Counted from the first letter of the stretch, positions 32,863 through 42,181 are shown. The stretch is 56,317 nt of DNA from Planctomycetota bacterium (GCA_009908915.1 JAAAOJ010000061.1:1-56317), one strand, 5' to 3'. Numbers and translations are program-made. Notes: a model not told the origin generated them from the sequence alone.

Positions 32863-34944
32863 ATGGCAAAAGACCTGCACAACTTCAGGAATATCGGCAT
32901 CATGGCCCATATCGATGCCGGCAAGACCACCGTGACCGAACGCATCCTGTACTTCGCCGGGCGAACGTACAAGATCGGCGAGGTCCACGACGGTACGGCG
33001 GTCATGGATTACATGGAGGAGGAGCAGCAGCGGGGCATCACGATTACCTCGGCGGCCACCACGCTGACTTGGCGAGACCACACGATTAATCTGATTGACA
33101 CGCCCGGGCACGTCGATTTCACCATCGAGGTCGAGCGCAGTCTTCGTGTGCTCGACGCGGCGGTAGCCGTCTTCTGTGCCGTCGGCGGCGTGGAAGCCCA
33201 GTCCGAGAAGGTCTGGCACCAGGCGGACCGCTACAAGGTGCCACGTGTCTGTTTCATCAATAAGATGGACCGGCTCGGCGCGGACTTCGAGATCGTGGTC
33301 GAGGAACTCCGCACCCGCCTGCACGCCAATCCCGCCCTGATCCAGATCCCGATGGGCGCCGGCGACGACTACCAGGGACAGATCAACCTCATACATCGAA
33401 AGGCCTACTTCTACGACGAGGCCGACGTTGCCACGACCGTCCGCGAGGAAGAGATACCCGATCAATACGCCGCCCAGGCCGCCGTCGCGCGACAGGAACT
33501 CATCGATCTCGCCAGCGACTATGACGACGGCCTCATGGAGCAGGCCCTCGTCGACGGCTACGACGCCGTTGAACCGGGCGGCCTGATCCGCGGCATTCGC
33601 AAGGGCACGCTGGCTCGCCAACTGCATCCGGTCTTGTGCGGCTCGGCTCTCAAGCACATGGGCATCCAGGCCCTCTTGGATGCGGTGGTCGACTTCCTGC
33701 CCGGTCCGCCGGAGGCTCCGCCGGTCCACGGCCACCTGGACCTGGCCAGCGACGAGGTCGTCATCCGCGAGTGTGACCCCCACGGGCCGCTCAGTGCGCT
33801 GGTGTTCAAGATCTCCTCCGACAGCCACGGCGACCTGAACTTCGCCCGGATCTACAGCGGCACGCTGGAGGCCGGTTCGCGCGTGCTCAACAGCACACAA
33901 GGCAAGAAGGAGAACATCAGCCGCATCTGGCGCATGCACGCCAAGCAGCGGGAAGCCCTCGACGAAGCCTTCGCGGGCGATATCGTCGCCGTCGTCGGCA
34001 TGAAAAACGCACTGACCGGCGATACGCTCTGCGATACCAAGGATCCCGTCGTCCTGGAACGCCTGGAGTTTCCGGACCCGGTGATCTCCATGTCGATCGA
34101 ACCGCGAACCAACGCTGACAAGCAGCCCCTTGCCGAGGCGCTCCACACGCTGCAGCGCGAGGATCCGAGCTTCAAGTACACACACGACCAGGAAACCGGC
34201 CAGACCGTGATTTCCGGCATGGGCGAGCTGCACCTGGAGATCGTCAAGAACAAGCTCGTTCGCGACCTTGGCCTGGAGGTTCGCGTCGGCAAGCCGCGTG
34301 TGGCCTACAAGGAGACAGTGCTTGGATCGGCCGAGGCCGAGGCGAGCTTCGTCCGCCAGACCGGCGGTCGGGGGCAGTACGCCGTTGTCACGATGCGCGT
34401 CGAGGCGTGGGAGCCGGAAAACCGCGACGAGCCGATCGCCTTCGAAGACGCGACCAAGGGCGGCGTGATCAGCAAGGAATTCATCCCCGCTGTGCGGCAG
34501 GGTGTGATGGATTCATCGACCTCGGGTCCGTTGGCCGGCTACCCGATGCTGAACGTCAAGGCGACGTTGCTGGACGGCAAAGAACACCCGGTCGACAGCA
34601 GTGACGTGGCTTTCTCGCAGGCCGGATCGATGGCGTTCCAGCAGGCGGCCGAGCAGGCCAAGGCGGTCTTCCTCGAGCCGATCATGCGGGTTAGCGTGTC
34701 CACGCCGGAGGAATATCTCGGCGCGGTAACGGGCGACCTGACGGCCCGGCGGGCGATCATACGCAACCAGGAGACGCGAGGCAAGTATCGCGTACTCTCG
34801 GCCGAGGCGCCGCTGGCGGAGATGTTCGGCTATGAGACGCAGTTGCGGTCGCTCACGCAGGGTCGAGGCAACAGCACGATGGAGCCGCACAGCTACGCAC
34901 CGGCTCCCCAGCAGGTGGCGGAAAGGATACTGCGGTACGTCTGA
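32863..34944 (+). CDS. fusA: Elongation factor G
   Basis: The 693-residue translocation GTPase. G1 is AHIDAGKTT (residues 15-23), switch I ends with QQRGITITSAATT, G3 is DTPGHVDF and G4 INKMDR. Domain IV carries TGGRGQYA and the C-terminal domain the QGRGNSTMEPHSY word. ATG 32863 (MAKDLHNFRNIGIMAHID) is clearly the family start, although no Shine-Dalgarno is visible, only the UUCG element upstream. Several EF-G subfamilies exist in planctomycetes; location in the str cluster suggests the main translocase. Confidence 0.97.
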   Translation: MAKDLHNFRNIGIMAHIDAGKTTVTERILYFAGRTYKIGEVHDGTAVMDYMEEEQQRGITITSAATTLTWRDHTINLIDTPGHVDFTIEVERSLRVLDAAVAVFCAVGGVEAQSEKVWHQADRYKVPRVCFINKMDRLGADFEIVVEELRTRLHANPALIQIPMGAGDDYQGQINLIHRKAYFYDEADVATTVREEEIPDQYAAQAAVARQELIDLASDYDDGLMEQALVDGYDAVEPGGLIRGIRKGTLARQLHPVLCGSALKHMGIQALLDAVVDFLPGPPEAPPVHGHLDLASDEVVIRECDPHGPLSALVFKISSDSHGDLNFARIYSGTLEAGSRVLNSTQGKKENISRIWRMHAKQREALDEAFAGDIVAVVGMKNALTGDTLCDTKDPVVLERLEFPDPVISMSIEPRTNADKQPLAEALHTLQREDPSFKYTHDQETGQTVISGMGELHLEIVKNKLVRDLGLEVRVGKPRVAYKETVLGSAEAEASFVRQTGGRGQYAVVTMRVEAWEPENRDEPIAFEDATKGGVISKEFIPAVRQGVMDSSTSGPLAGYPMLNVKATLLDGKEHPVDSSDVAFSQAGSMAFQQAAEQAKAVFLEPIMRVSVSTPEEYLGAVTGDLTARRAIIRNQETRGKYRVLSAEAPLAEMFGYETQLRSLTQGRGNSTMEPHSYAPAPQQVAERILRYV

Positions 34945-35004
34945 GGCGACGGCTGCTTGTTGATAAAAATGCAAAAAAACTTGCCAAAAACAGAAGATGG
35001 CGAA

Positions 35005-35038
35005 TTGACAGGGACTTACGGTTGTGTAAGAGTATAAG
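35005..35038 (+). promoter_or_regulatory. Candidate promoter of the S10 superoperon
   Basis: Consensus TTGACA at 35005-35010. Two -10 options follow: TAAGAG at 35027-35032 (16-base spacer) or TATAAG at 35033-35038 (22-base spacer, too long unless another -35 is used). It is AT-rich from 34960 on. Confidence 0.6.
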
Positions 35039-35063
35039 GCTCTGCGTTTTTGGGCAGAGAGCC
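35037..35063 (+). promoter_or_regulatory. Leader hairpin before rpsJ
   Basis: GGCTCTGC pairs with GCAGAG-AGCC (two-base bulge) around a T-rich loop, just downstream of the candidate S10 promoter. It could regulate or stabilise the operon mRNA. Confidence 0.4.
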
Positions 35064-35112
35064 GTGTGTTACCCGACCATCGTGACAACCAGAGCGGGAG
35101 AAGCGTATCTCC

Positions 35113-35421
35113 ATGGTGCAGGACAAAATAAGAATTCGTATGGAAGCCTATGACCACCGGGCGCTGGATGGCTCAGCGAAGGAAATCGTCGAGCATGCCG
35201 AGCGGACCGGTGCACGCGTCTGCGGTCCGATCCCGCTGCCCACGCGGATTGAACGCTACACGGTTCTGCGAGGTCCCCACGTGGACAAGAAGGCCCGCGA
35301 GCAGTTTGAGATGCGGACGCACAAGCGAATCATCGACATCTACGAACCGACGGTTCGTACGATCGAGGCGCTCAACCGCCTGGTCGTTCCCGCCGGCGTG
35401 TTCGTGAAGATCAAGGCATAG
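35113..35421 (+). CDS. rpsJ: Ribosomal protein S10
   Basis: A 102-residue small-subunit protein that in many bacteria also acts as NusE in antitermination. It shows [40 protein letters not shown] and the C-terminal helix region [16 protein letters not shown] 35113 follows GGGAG. It is the first gene of the superoperon. The stop TAG is part of the TAGGAGAG that serves the next small frame. Confidence 0.97.
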   Translation: MVQDKIRIRMEAYDHRALDGSAKEIVEHAERTGARVCGPIPLPTRIERYTVLRGPHVDKKAREQFEMRTHKRIIDIYEPTVRTIEALNRLVVPAGVFVKIKA

Positions 35422-35432
35422 GAGAGCGTCGA

Positions 35433-35567
35433 ATGATAACCATGGGCGTCTTTGGCGCAGGTTTCCTGCCGACGGCGGCATCGCTGGTATTGCCCCATGG
35501 TGTCGGGGAGTCGCTGACGGGATGGATGATGTTGGCCGCACCGATGGCCTGGCTGTCGGTCGGATGA
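35433..35567 (+). CDS. Possible small hydrophobic protein between rpsJ and rplC, 44 residues
   Basis: ATG 35433 has GGAGAG six bases upstream and opens a frame of 44 codons, MITMGVFGAGFLPTAASLVL and on to WMMLAAPMAWLSVG. The two hydrophobic stretches suggest a membrane peptide. Its TGA overlaps an ATG at 35564 in frame with rplC (ATGA), the classic sign of translational coupling. No such gene is known to me in the S10 operon. It may instead be a leader peptide that couples rpsJ and rplC translation, or chance. Confidence 0.4.
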   Translation: MITMGVFGAGFLPTAASLVLPHGVGESLTGWMMLAAPMAWLSVG

Positions 35568-35581
35568 AACAGGTGAAGAAA

Positions 35582-36238
35582 ATGCAACCGGCATTGCTTG
35601 GAAAGAAAATTGGTATGACGCAGGTCTACGACGACAACGGCGTGCTGCATCCGGTGACGGTCGTGCAGGCCGGGCCGTGCAAGGTCCTGCAGGTCAAGAC
35701 CGAGGAGACGGACGGCTATAACGCGGTCCAGCTCGGTTTTGGCGACGTCAAGTGCCACCGCGCCACCCAGCCGATCATCGGCCACTGTGGCAAGGTCGGC
35801 GCGGGCCCGCTGGCCTACATTCGGGAGATCCGCTGCGAAGAGATGCCGCAAAAAGAGGCCGGCCAGGACATGACCGTCGATTGCTTTGAGGGCGTGGAGG
35901 TTGTCGACGTCGTCGGCACGACGAAGGGCAAGGGCATGGCTGGCGTGATGAAACGACACAACTTTGGCGGCCAGCTGGCCAGTCACGGCGTGAAACGCAA
36001 GCACCGAAGCCCCGGTTCGATCAATGGCCATGCCACGAATCTCGGTACCGGCCCGAAGATCAAGAAGGGCAAGCGGATGGCCGGTCGCATGGGCGGTGGC
36101 AAGCAGACCACGCGCAAGCACCGACTCGTGAAGATTGACAAGGACAACAACCTGCTGTTGATCAAGGGCTCCGTGCCCGGACCCAACGGCGGGTGGGTGA
36201 CCGTCCGCAAGTCCAAGACCGCAAGGGTCAAGGCGTAG
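35582..36238 (+). CDS. rplC: Ribosomal protein L3
   Basis: A 218-residue assembly-initiating large-subunit protein whose loop approaches the peptidyl-transferase centre. Words are LLGKKIGMTQVYDDNG, VEVVDVVGTTKGKGMAGVMK, HNFGGQLASHG and HRSPGSINGHA. ATG 35582 follows AGGTG; ATG 35564 (six codons earlier) overlaps the stop of the 44-codon frame and is the alternative start. Confidence 0.97.
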   Translation: MQPALLGKKIGMTQVYDDNGVLHPVTVVQAGPCKVLQVKTEETDGYNAVQLGFGDVKCHRATQPIIGHCGKVGAGPLAYIREIRCEEMPQKEAGQDMTVDCFEGVEVVDVVGTTKGKGMAGVMKRHNFGGQLASHGVKRKHRSPGSINGHATNLGTGPKIKKGKRMAGRMGGGKQTTRKHRLVKIDKDNNLLLIKGSVPGPNGGWVTVRKSKTARVKA

Positions 36239-36255
36239 CGAAGGAATAGCGAGCC

Positions 36256-36885
36256 ATGTTGGAAGTTCCCGTATACACCACAGACGGCAAGCAGACCGAC
36301 ACGCTGACGATTGACGAAAGCGTCTTCGGCGGCGAGGTCAATGCCTCTCTTGTCAAGCAGGCCGTCGTTGCCTACCACGCCAATCGGCGCCAGGGCACGG
36401 TGAAGACCAAGTCGCGCGGCGAGACCGCTTTCGGCACCAAGAAGATGTACCGACAGAAGGGCACGGGCTATGCCCGTCGCGGCGACCGCGGTGCGAATAT
36501 CCTCAAGGGCGGCGGCCACGCTTGGGCGAAGCGCCCCGGCGGCTTCTCCAAGCGCATGCCCAGGAAAATGCGGAAGGCGGCCCTCCGATCGGCTATCCTG
36601 GCCAAGATCATGGGTGGCGACATCAAGGTCGTCGAAGGCCTCGCCTGCAGCGAACCCAAGACATCCGTGATGGCTGATCTGCTCGAGGCCCTGGAGATCA
36701 ACCGCTCCTGCCTGCTGAGCATCGCCGCGCGTGACAGGAACATCCACCTGTCGTCCCGCAACATTCGAGACCTGACCGTTCGCACGGTCGAGGAACTCAA
36801 CGCCTTCGACGTCGCCACCCGCCAGAGGATGCTGGTGACCCGCGAGGCCATGGACATGCTGTGCGGCCAGGAGGTGACGGCATGA
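36256..36885 (+). CDS. rplD: Ribosomal protein L4
   Basis: A 209-residue protein whose extended loop lines the exit tunnel. The loop region TKSRGETAFGTKKMYRQKGT and YARRGDRGANILKGGGHAWA is conserved in type. In E. coli L4 represses the S10 operon; I see no evidence either way here. It ends with ATGA overlapping rplW. Confidence 0.97.
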   Translation: MLEVPVYTTDGKQTDTLTIDESVFGGEVNASLVKQAVVAYHANRRQGTVKTKSRGETAFGTKKMYRQKGTGYARRGDRGANILKGGGHAWAKRPGGFSKRMPRKMRKAALRSAILAKIMGGDIKVVEGLACSEPKTSVMADLLEALEINRSCLLSIAARDRNIHLSSRNIRDLTVRTVEELNAFDVATRQRMLVTREAMDMLCGQEVTA

Positions 36886-37166
36886 AGAACGAAGTATACG
36901 ATGTTCTGATCCGACCGGTGGTGACCGAAAAGGGCACGTTCCAGGCAGAGGCCCGTAACGCCTATGCGTTCGAAGTTTCCCCGCAGGCCAACAAGGCCCA
37001 GATTCGCCTGGCTGTCGAGAAGGTGTACGGCGTGAAGGTCCTTAGCGTCCGGACCGCCAATCGCAAGGGCAAGCCCCGGCGGATCGGTCGATTCCAGGGC
37101 ACGACGCGGCACTGGAAGAAGGCCGTCGTCGTCCTGCACCCCGATCACCACATTGATCTGTTCTAA
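36882..37166 (+). CDS. rplW: Ribosomal protein L23
   Basis: A 94-residue protein at the exit-tunnel mouth, docking site for trigger factor and SRP. It begins [20 protein letters not shown] and contains [20 protein letters not shown] and the basic loop [14 protein letters not shown]. The start overlaps the rplD stop, which fixes it at 36882. Confidence 0.97.
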   Translation: MKNEVYDVLIRPVVTEKGTFQAEARNAYAFEVSPQANKAQIRLAVEKVYGVKVLSVRTANRKGKPRRIGRFQGTTRHWKKAVVVLHPDHHIDLF

Positions 37167-37177
37167 GAGGTTCGACG

Positions 37178-38029
37178 ATGCCTATCAAAGTCTACAAACG
37201 AACATCGGCCGGTCGACGGAACGCCTCGGTGAGTATCCGCGAGGCCGTTACGTGCAGAACGCCCGAGAAGTCGCTGCTCAAGCCGCTGAAGAAGACCGGC
37301 GGTCGCAACAACAGCGGCAAGGTCACGTCGCGCTTCCGCGGTGGCGGGCACAAGCGTCGCTACCGCATGATTGACTTCAAGCGCAACCGCGACGACGTTG
37401 CCGCCGAGGTCAAGACCATCGAGTACGATCCCAATCGCACCTGCAACATTGCGGTCATTGAGTACGAGGATGGCGAGAAGCGTTACATCCTCGCACCGAT
37501 CAAACTGCAGGTCGGCCAGCAGGTCCGCAGCGGCGAGGAGGCCGAGCCCCGCGTGGGCAACTGCCTGCCGCTGTCGAAGGTGCCGCTCGGCATGGACATC
37601 CACAATATTGAAATGACGCCCGGTCGCGGCGGACAATTGGTTCGTACCGCCGGCGGGGCGGCCCGCCTGGTCGCCCGGGAAGGCCATCGCGCCACGCTGC
37701 TGCTGCCCTCCGGTGAAATGCGAGTCGTCAACGCCAAGTGCCGCGCCACCATCGGCCAGCTGGGCAACCTGGAGCACATGTCGGTTCGCCTGGGTAAGGC
37801 TGGTCGAAAGCGTCACCTGGGGCGTCGTCCCCACGTGCGAGGCTCGGCCCAGAACCCGGTCGACCATCCGATGGGCGGCGGCGAAGGCCGACGTGCCGGC
37901 GGACGGCACCCGTCGTCGCAGACGGGCAAGTTGTCCAAGGGCGGCAAGACGCGGCGTCGCCGCAAGGCCTCCAGCAAACTGATCCTCCGTCGGCGGCGCA
38001 CCAAGCGCGGCGTGCAACTGAAAGTATGA
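37178..38029 (+). CDS. rplB: Ribosomal protein L2
   Basis: A 283-residue protein essential for subunit joining and peptidyl transfer. Words include [33 protein letters not shown] and the C-terminal loop [17 protein letters not shown]. In most bacteria the loop reads NPVDHPHGGGEGR. The essential His (E. coli His229 of the mature protein) is kept, but His231 is Met here; archaeal and eukaryotic L2 have Phe at that place. Confidence 0.98.
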   Translation: MPIKVYKRTSAGRRNASVSIREAVTCRTPEKSLLKPLKKTGGRNNSGKVTSRFRGGGHKRRYRMIDFKRNRDDVAAEVKTIEYDPNRTCNIAVIEYEDGEKRYILAPIKLQVGQQVRSGEEAEPRVGNCLPLSKVPLGMDIHNIEMTPGRGGQLVRTAGGAARLVAREGHRATLLLPSGEMRVVNAKCRATIGQLGNLEHMSVRLGKAGRKRHLGRRPHVRGSAQNPVDHPMGGGEGRRAGGRHPSSQTGKLSKGGKTRRRRKASSKLILRRRRTKRGVQLKV

Positions 38030-38040
38030 GGTAGCGGTCC

Positions 38041-38310
38041 ATGACGCGAAGCAGCAAGAAAGGTCCCTATGTGGACGAGAGACTTTACGCGAAGGTCGAG
38101 CGGGCCGAGTCGAGAGGCTCGCGGCAACCGATCAAGACCTGGCGCCGTGCATGCACCATCGTGCCCGAGTTCATCGGTCACACCATCGCCGTGCATAACG
38201 GTAAGAGTTTCGTGAACGTGCTGATTACCGAGGACATGGTCGGGCACAAACTCGGCGAGTTCGCCCCGACGCGTATGTTCCGTGGTCACATCGGCCGCAA
38301 GGAAGCGTAA
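38041..38310 (+). CDS. rpsS: Ribosomal protein S19
   Basis: An 89-residue head protein near the A-site finger. [40 protein letters not shown] and [18 protein letters not shown] are all family-typical. It follows rplB by eleven bases. Confidence 0.98.
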   Translation: MTRSSKKGPYVDERLYAKVERAESRGSRQPIKTWRRACTIVPEFIGHTIAVHNGKSFVNVLITEDMVGHKLGEFAPTRMFRGHIGRKEA

Positions 38311-38329
38311 CAGCAGGAGACGATAGCAG

Positions 38330-38662
38330 ATGGCTTGGGTGGCAGAACATCGATATGCCCGGATCGCACCGAGGAAAGCGAGACTCATCGCGGACATGGT
38401 TCGCGGCCTGGACGTCCAGGACGCTTTGAACGTGCTGAAGTTTACGCCGAACCGTGCGGCCCCGATGATCTCGAAGGTCGTGACCAGCGCCGTGGCCAAC
38501 GCCAACGAAGCGGAAGCCGACGTCGATCTACTGGTCATCGTGGAAATCCGTATTGACGAAGGCCCGACGATGAAGCGGTTCCGGCCGAAAGACCGCGGGC
38601 GGGCGCACGGCATTCTGAAGCGTACCAGCCACATCAGCGTGGCCGTCGAAGAGGAAGAATAG
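38330..38662 (+). CDS. rplV: Ribosomal protein L22
   Basis: A 110-residue protein with a beta-hairpin in the exit tunnel. It contains RYARIAPRKARLIADMVRGL, NRAAPMISKVVTSAVANANE and the loop end RFRPKDRGRAHGILKRTSHI. The macrolide-relevant hairpin tip looks ordinary. Confidence 0.98.
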   Translation: MAWVAEHRYARIAPRKARLIADMVRGLDVQDALNVLKFTPNRAAPMISKVVTSAVANANEAEADVDLLVIVEIRIDEGPTMKRFRPKDRGRAHGILKRTSHISVAVEEEE

Positions 38663-38669
38663 GCAACCC

Positions 38670-39527
38670 ATGGGACAGAAGGCAAATCCAACTGGTTTTC
38701 GCACAGGCGTCACGCTCGGCTGGAAGAGCCGATGGTTCGCTCCCAAGAGCAACTACGGTGAGTTCCTCGTCGAGGATGCCAGGATCCGCACATTCCTGGA
38801 CAACCGCCTTAACCGTCAGCCTCCTTTCGCGGCCGTCAGTGCCATCGAAATCGAGCGCACGCGGGAAGAGGTCAAGGTGGTCCTCAAGACGGCCCGGCCG
38901 GGCATTGTCATCGGGCCGAAAGGCGCCGAGGTTGACGCGTTGAAGAACGCGTTGGAAGACCTTACCGACCGCCGTGTGAATATCAACATCGTCGAAATTA
39001 ACGAGCCCGATCTGGACGCGCAACTAATTGCCGAAGGCGTCAGCGAGCAGCTCAAGCGGCGCTCCAGCTTTCGGCGGACCATCAAGCAGCGTGCCGAAGC
39101 CGCCGTCCAGGCCGGCGCCAAGGGCGTGAAGATCCAGGTTTCCGGGCGCCTCGGCGGCGCCGAGATGTGCCGCACGGAGGACGCCAAGCTCGGCAGTGTG
39201 CCGCTGCATACGCTGGAAGCCGACGTGGATTACGGCTACGTGCCGTGCTTCACCAATTACGGCGCCATTGGAGTGAAGGTCTGGGTTTACCGAGGGCTCT
39301 TCAGCGAGCAGCAGGCCGCCGAAGAAGCCGCCAAGCAGCAGGGACGCCGACGCTCCCGCCGCACGAGTCGCGGCCCGAGCCGGCGCCCCGTGGAAACCGC
39401 AAGAATTCAGCCGGCCAAGGGCGGCGCGTCCGGCGGTGACAACACCGTCAAGGTCGAAGCCCCCGCCAAACCAGCCCCCGAAGTCGCCGAGACCGCCTCG
39501 AACGATGCCGGTACCGACAGCGAATAA
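38670..39527 (+). CDS. rpsC: Ribosomal protein S3 with low-complexity C-terminal tail
   Basis: A 285-residue protein of the mRNA entry channel. The KH domain contains VVLKTARPGIVIGPKGAEVD, and the C-terminal domain GVKIQVSGRLGGAEMCRTED and VDYGYVPCFTNYGAIGVKVW. After about residue 215 comes a 70-residue tail that is first Arg-rich (RRRSRRTSRGPSRRP) and then Ala/Pro/Glu-rich, unlike the short tail of E. coli S3 (233 residues). Confidence 0.97.
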   Translation: MGQKANPTGFRTGVTLGWKSRWFAPKSNYGEFLVEDARIRTFLDNRLNRQPPFAAVSAIEIERTREEVKVVLKTARPGIVIGPKGAEVDALKNALEDLTDRRVNINIVEINEPDLDAQLIAEGVSEQLKRRSSFRRTIKQRAEAAVQAGAKGVKIQVSGRLGGAEMCRTEDAKLGSVPLHTLEADVDYGYVPCFTNYGAIGVKVWVYRGLFSEQQAAEEAAKQQGRRRSRRTSRGPSRRPVETARIQPAKGGASGGDNTVKVEAPAKPAPEVAETASNDAGTDSE

Positions 39528-39551
39528 CGACAGCGAACCAGAGGACGCACC

Positions 39552-39971
39552 ATGCCGTTAATGCCAAAACGAGTCAAGCACCGCAAGCAGCAACGCGGGA
39601 AAATCCGCGGCAATGCGACACGCGGCAATACCGTGGCCTTCGGGGACTTCGGTCTGCAGACGACCGAACCCGGATGGATCACCGCCCGGCAGCTCGAAGC
39701 CGGCCGTGTCGCCGCGACGCACTTCCTGCACCGCGAAGGGCGCGTCTACATCCGTGTCTTCCCGGACAAGCCCATCAGTGCCAAACCGCTGGAAACACGA
39801 ATGGGCAAGGGCAAGGGCGAGACGGCCCACTGGGTTGTCTGCGTCAAGCCGGGCACGGTACTCTTCGAGATCGGCGGCGTGGAGGAGGAACTGGCCAAAG
39901 ACGCCTTTCGCCGCGTGGCCCACAAGATGCCCGTGCGTTGCCGCATGATTCAGCGACGCCACGGAATATAG
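39552..39971 (+). CDS. rplP: Ribosomal protein L16
   Basis: A 139-residue protein next to the A-site tRNA elbow. It has MPLMPKRVKHRKQQRGKIRG, the basic FPDKPISAKPLETRMGKGKG with the conserved Arg that is hydroxylated in E. coli, and CVKPGTVLFEIGG. Normal length. Confidence 0.98.
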   Translation: MPLMPKRVKHRKQQRGKIRGNATRGNTVAFGDFGLQTTEPGWITARQLEAGRVAATHFLHREGRVYIRVFPDKPISAKPLETRMGKGKGETAHWVVCVKPGTVLFEIGGVEEELAKDAFRRVAHKMPVRCRMIQRRHGI

Positions 39972-39980
39972 GACACAGTC

Positions 39981-40196
39981 ATGAAGATCGACGAAATTCG
40001 CAACCTGACGGACGAGGAACTCCAGGCGGAACTGGACCGGCTGCACCGGCACGTGTTTGACCTTCGCAGCCAGGCGGTCACCGAGAAACTCGAAGACCCC
40101 TCGATGCTCACCAAGGCCAAGCGGGACATCGCCCGGGTCAAGACGGTGATGCGTCAACGTGAGTTGCAGGCCCAGGCCGCTACCGCGACCGAGTAA
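39981..40196 (+). CDS. rpmC: Ribosomal protein L29
   Basis: A 71-residue helical protein at the tunnel exit. MKIDEIRNLTDEELQAELDR, HVFDLRSQAVTEKLEDPS and KAKRDIARVKTVMRQRE show the usual helix-hairpin. It lies nine bases after rplP. Confidence 0.96.
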   Translation: MKIDEIRNLTDEELQAELDRLHRHVFDLRSQAVTEKLEDPSMLTKAKRDIARVKTVMRQRELQAQAATATE

Positions 40197-40208
40197 AGCG
40201 AGAGACAC

Positions 40209-40541
40209 ATGAACGACCAGGAGACGACAGTGGAGACCCAGGCTCAGGACGCCGCCACGGCCAGCACGCCGGATGATACGCGTCACCGGCACCGGACGCT
40301 TTTCGGCAAGGTGGCGGCGGTCAGCGGCGAAAAGACCATCAGCGTGCAGATCGAGAATCTCGTGAAGCACCCGATTTACGGCAAGTACGTCGGCTGGCGA
40401 AGGAAGCTGGCGGTTCACGACGAGCACGGCGCCGCCAAGGTCGGCGACGTGGTAGCGATCATACCCTGCACGCGGCTGTCGAAGCGCAAGGCGCACCGGC
40501 TGGTGCGGGTGGTTCGGGAATCTGTGATCGAACGGATCTAA
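40209..40541 (+). CDS. rpsQ: Ribosomal protein S17 with N-terminal extension
   Basis: A 110-residue 16S-binding protein. The OB-fold begins near residue 30 (RTLFGKVAAVSGEKTISVQI) and has KHPIYGKYVGWRRKLAVHDE and GDVVAIIPCTRLSKRKAHRL. About 28 Thr/Ala/Asp-rich residues precede it, while most S17 proteins (about 85 residues) start at the OB-fold. ATG 40209 lies after GAGAGA; no better internal start is seen. Confidence 0.96.
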   Translation: MNDQETTVETQAQDAATASTPDDTRHRHRTLFGKVAAVSGEKTISVQIENLVKHPIYGKYVGWRRKLAVHDEHGAAKVGDVVAIIPCTRLSKRKAHRLVRVVRESVIERI

Positions 40542-40566
40542 GGTCCGACGGAACGAGGATTGAGCT

Positions 40567-40959
40567 GTGATTCAGCATGAAACAAGACTGGACGTAGCCG
40601 ACAACAGCGGCGCTCGCATCGTCGGGTGCATCAAGGTGTTGGGCGGCTCGACGACGCGTGGCGGCGGCAGCATGACCCGCCGGACGGCCGGACTGGGCGA
40701 TATTGTCGTCTGTTCGGTCAAGAAGGCTATTCCCGGTTCGGATGTCAAGGCGGGCGATATCGTCCGCTGTGTGATCGTGCGGACGAGTCATCCGACGCGG
40801 CGATCGGACGGCAGCTATGTGCGGTTTGACGGCAACGCCGCCGTGATTGTCGATGAGACCGGCAATCCGAGAGGCACACGCATTTTCGGTGCCGTTGCCC
40901 GGGAACTGCGCGAGAAGAACTACATGAAAATCGTATCGCTCGCGAGCGAGGTGATTTGA
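40567..40959 (+). CDS. rplN: Ribosomal protein L14
   Basis: A 130-residue protein of the subunit interface. It starts with GTG 40567, with GAGGA seven bases upstream. [20 protein letters not shown] and KGDIV-type words ([14 protein letters not shown]), [20 protein letters not shown] and [20 protein letters not shown] identify it. It is slightly longer than E. coli L14 (123). Confidence 0.97.
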   Translation: MIQHETRLDVADNSGARIVGCIKVLGGSTTRGGGSMTRRTAGLGDIVVCSVKKAIPGSDVKAGDIVRCVIVRTSHPTRRSDGSYVRFDGNAAVIVDETGNPRGTRIFGAVARELREKNYMKIVSLASEVI

Positions 40960-40961
40960 CG

Positions 40962-41300
40962 ATGGCACGACACATTGCGAAAGGCGACACGGTGGTGGTT
41001 ATTGCCGGCGAGGACAAGGGCAAGACCGGCGAGGTGCTCCGTGTGGACACCAAGGCCGATCGGGTCCTCGTCCAGGGCGTCAACCGCGTCTACCGGCACA
41101 TGCGGCCCAGCCGCCAGCATCCGCAGGGCGGGCGGATCCAGAAGGAGATGCCCATTCACATCTCCAACGTTCTACCGGCCGACCCGGAGACCTCCCAGCC
41201 GACGCGGGTGGGCGTAAAGATCAACGACGACGGCTCGAAGGAACGCATCGCCCGCAAGAGCGGCGCGTCCCTGGGCACCATCAAGAAGGCCAGGAGCTAG
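40962..41300 (+). CDS. rplX: Ribosomal protein L24
   Basis: A 112-residue assembly initiator with an N-terminal KOW motif (IAKGDTVVVIAGEDKGKTGE) and the loop YRHMRPSRQHPQGGRIQKEM, followed by HISNVLPADPETSQPTRVGV. ATG 40962 lies two bases after the rplN stop, with GAGGTG upstream; a TTG two codons earlier overlaps that stop and is less likely. Confidence 0.97.
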   Translation: MARHIAKGDTVVVIAGEDKGKTGEVLRVDTKADRVLVQGVNRVYRHMRPSRQHPQGGRIQKEMPIHISNVLPADPETSQPTRVGVKINDDGSKERIARKSGASLGTIKKARS

Positions 41301-41310
41301 GACCGGTACC

Positions 41311-41856
41311 ATGGCAGCGAGGCTACACGAACTATACAAGACGGACGTCACGCCGGGTCTCAAGGAGCAGTTCTCCTACGAGAACGCCATGGCGATTCCA
41401 CGGTTGCAGAAGATCGTCCTCTCGATGGGCATCGGCGATGCCCACGATGAGAAGGCGAAGCTGGAAACCACCATGGAGCAGTTGTCCCTGATCGCCGGTC
41501 AGAAGCCGGCCATCACGCGGGCGCGCCGCTCGGTGAGTAATTTCAATCTTCGCAAGGGCATGACCGTGGGACTGAAGGTCACCCTCCGCGGTGCGAGGAT
41601 GTACGAATTCCTCGACCGACTGGTGACCGTCGCGATCCCGCGGGTCAAGGACTTTCGCGGACTGAACCCCAATGGCTTTGACGGTCGCGGGAACTACAGC
41701 ATGGGCATCGCGGAACAGTCGATCTTTCCGGAGATCGACCCGGCGAACATTACCTTTACCCAGGGCATGAACATCACGATGCAGACCTCGGCCGAGACGG
41801 ACGAGGAGGCTCGCGAACTGCTGCGTCGGCTTGGCATGCCCTTCAGAGAAAGCTAG
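41311..41856 (+). CDS. rplE: Ribosomal protein L5
   Basis: A 181-residue 5S rRNA-binding protein that also touches P-site t[63 protein letters not shown] and [20 protein letters not shown] are diagnostic. Length normal. Confidence 0.98.
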   Translation: MAARLHELYKTDVTPGLKEQFSYENAMAIPRLQKIVLSMGIGDAHDEKAKLETTMEQLSLIAGQKPAITRARRSVSNFNLRKGMTVGLKVTLRGARMYEFLDRLVTVAIPRVKDFRGLNPNGFDGRGNYSMGIAEQSIFPEIDPANITFTQGMNITMQTSAETDEEARELLRRLGMPFRES

Positions 41857-41875
41857 CCAGGAGGTACGTTCATCC

Positions 41876-42181
41876 ATGGCATGCAAAGGCAAGATTGAGA
41901 CGAACAAGCGACGCCGGCAGACGGTCGAGACGTACCGTGAGCTGCGGACGGAACTGCGCCAGATCATCAAGAGCGCGACGTCCACACCGGCAGAGCGGGC
42001 GGCGGCTTACGCACGTCTGCGGAAGCTGCCGCGGGATATCAACCCCAACCGCATCCGCAACCGCTGCCAGCTGACGGGCCGGCCGCGCGGCGTGTATCGC
42101 AAGTTCAAGATCTCCCGCATCAAGTTACGTGAGATGGCCCTGGACGGGCTGATTCCGGGCATGAAAAAAGCCAGTTGGTAA
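41876..42181 (+). CDS. rpsN: Ribosomal protein S14, long zinc-free type
   Basis: A 101-residue head protein. It lacks the CxxC-x12-CxxC of the short zinc form and matches the long form: [40 protein letters not shown] and [23 protein letters not shown] 41876 follows AGGAGG, which lies about ten bases upstream; a frame starting in rplE is not credible. Confidence 0.97.
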   Translation: MACKGKIETNKRRRQTVETYRELRTELRQIIKSATSTPAERAAAYARLRKLPRDINPNRIRNRCQLTGRPRGVYRKFKISRIKLREMALDGLIPGMKKASW

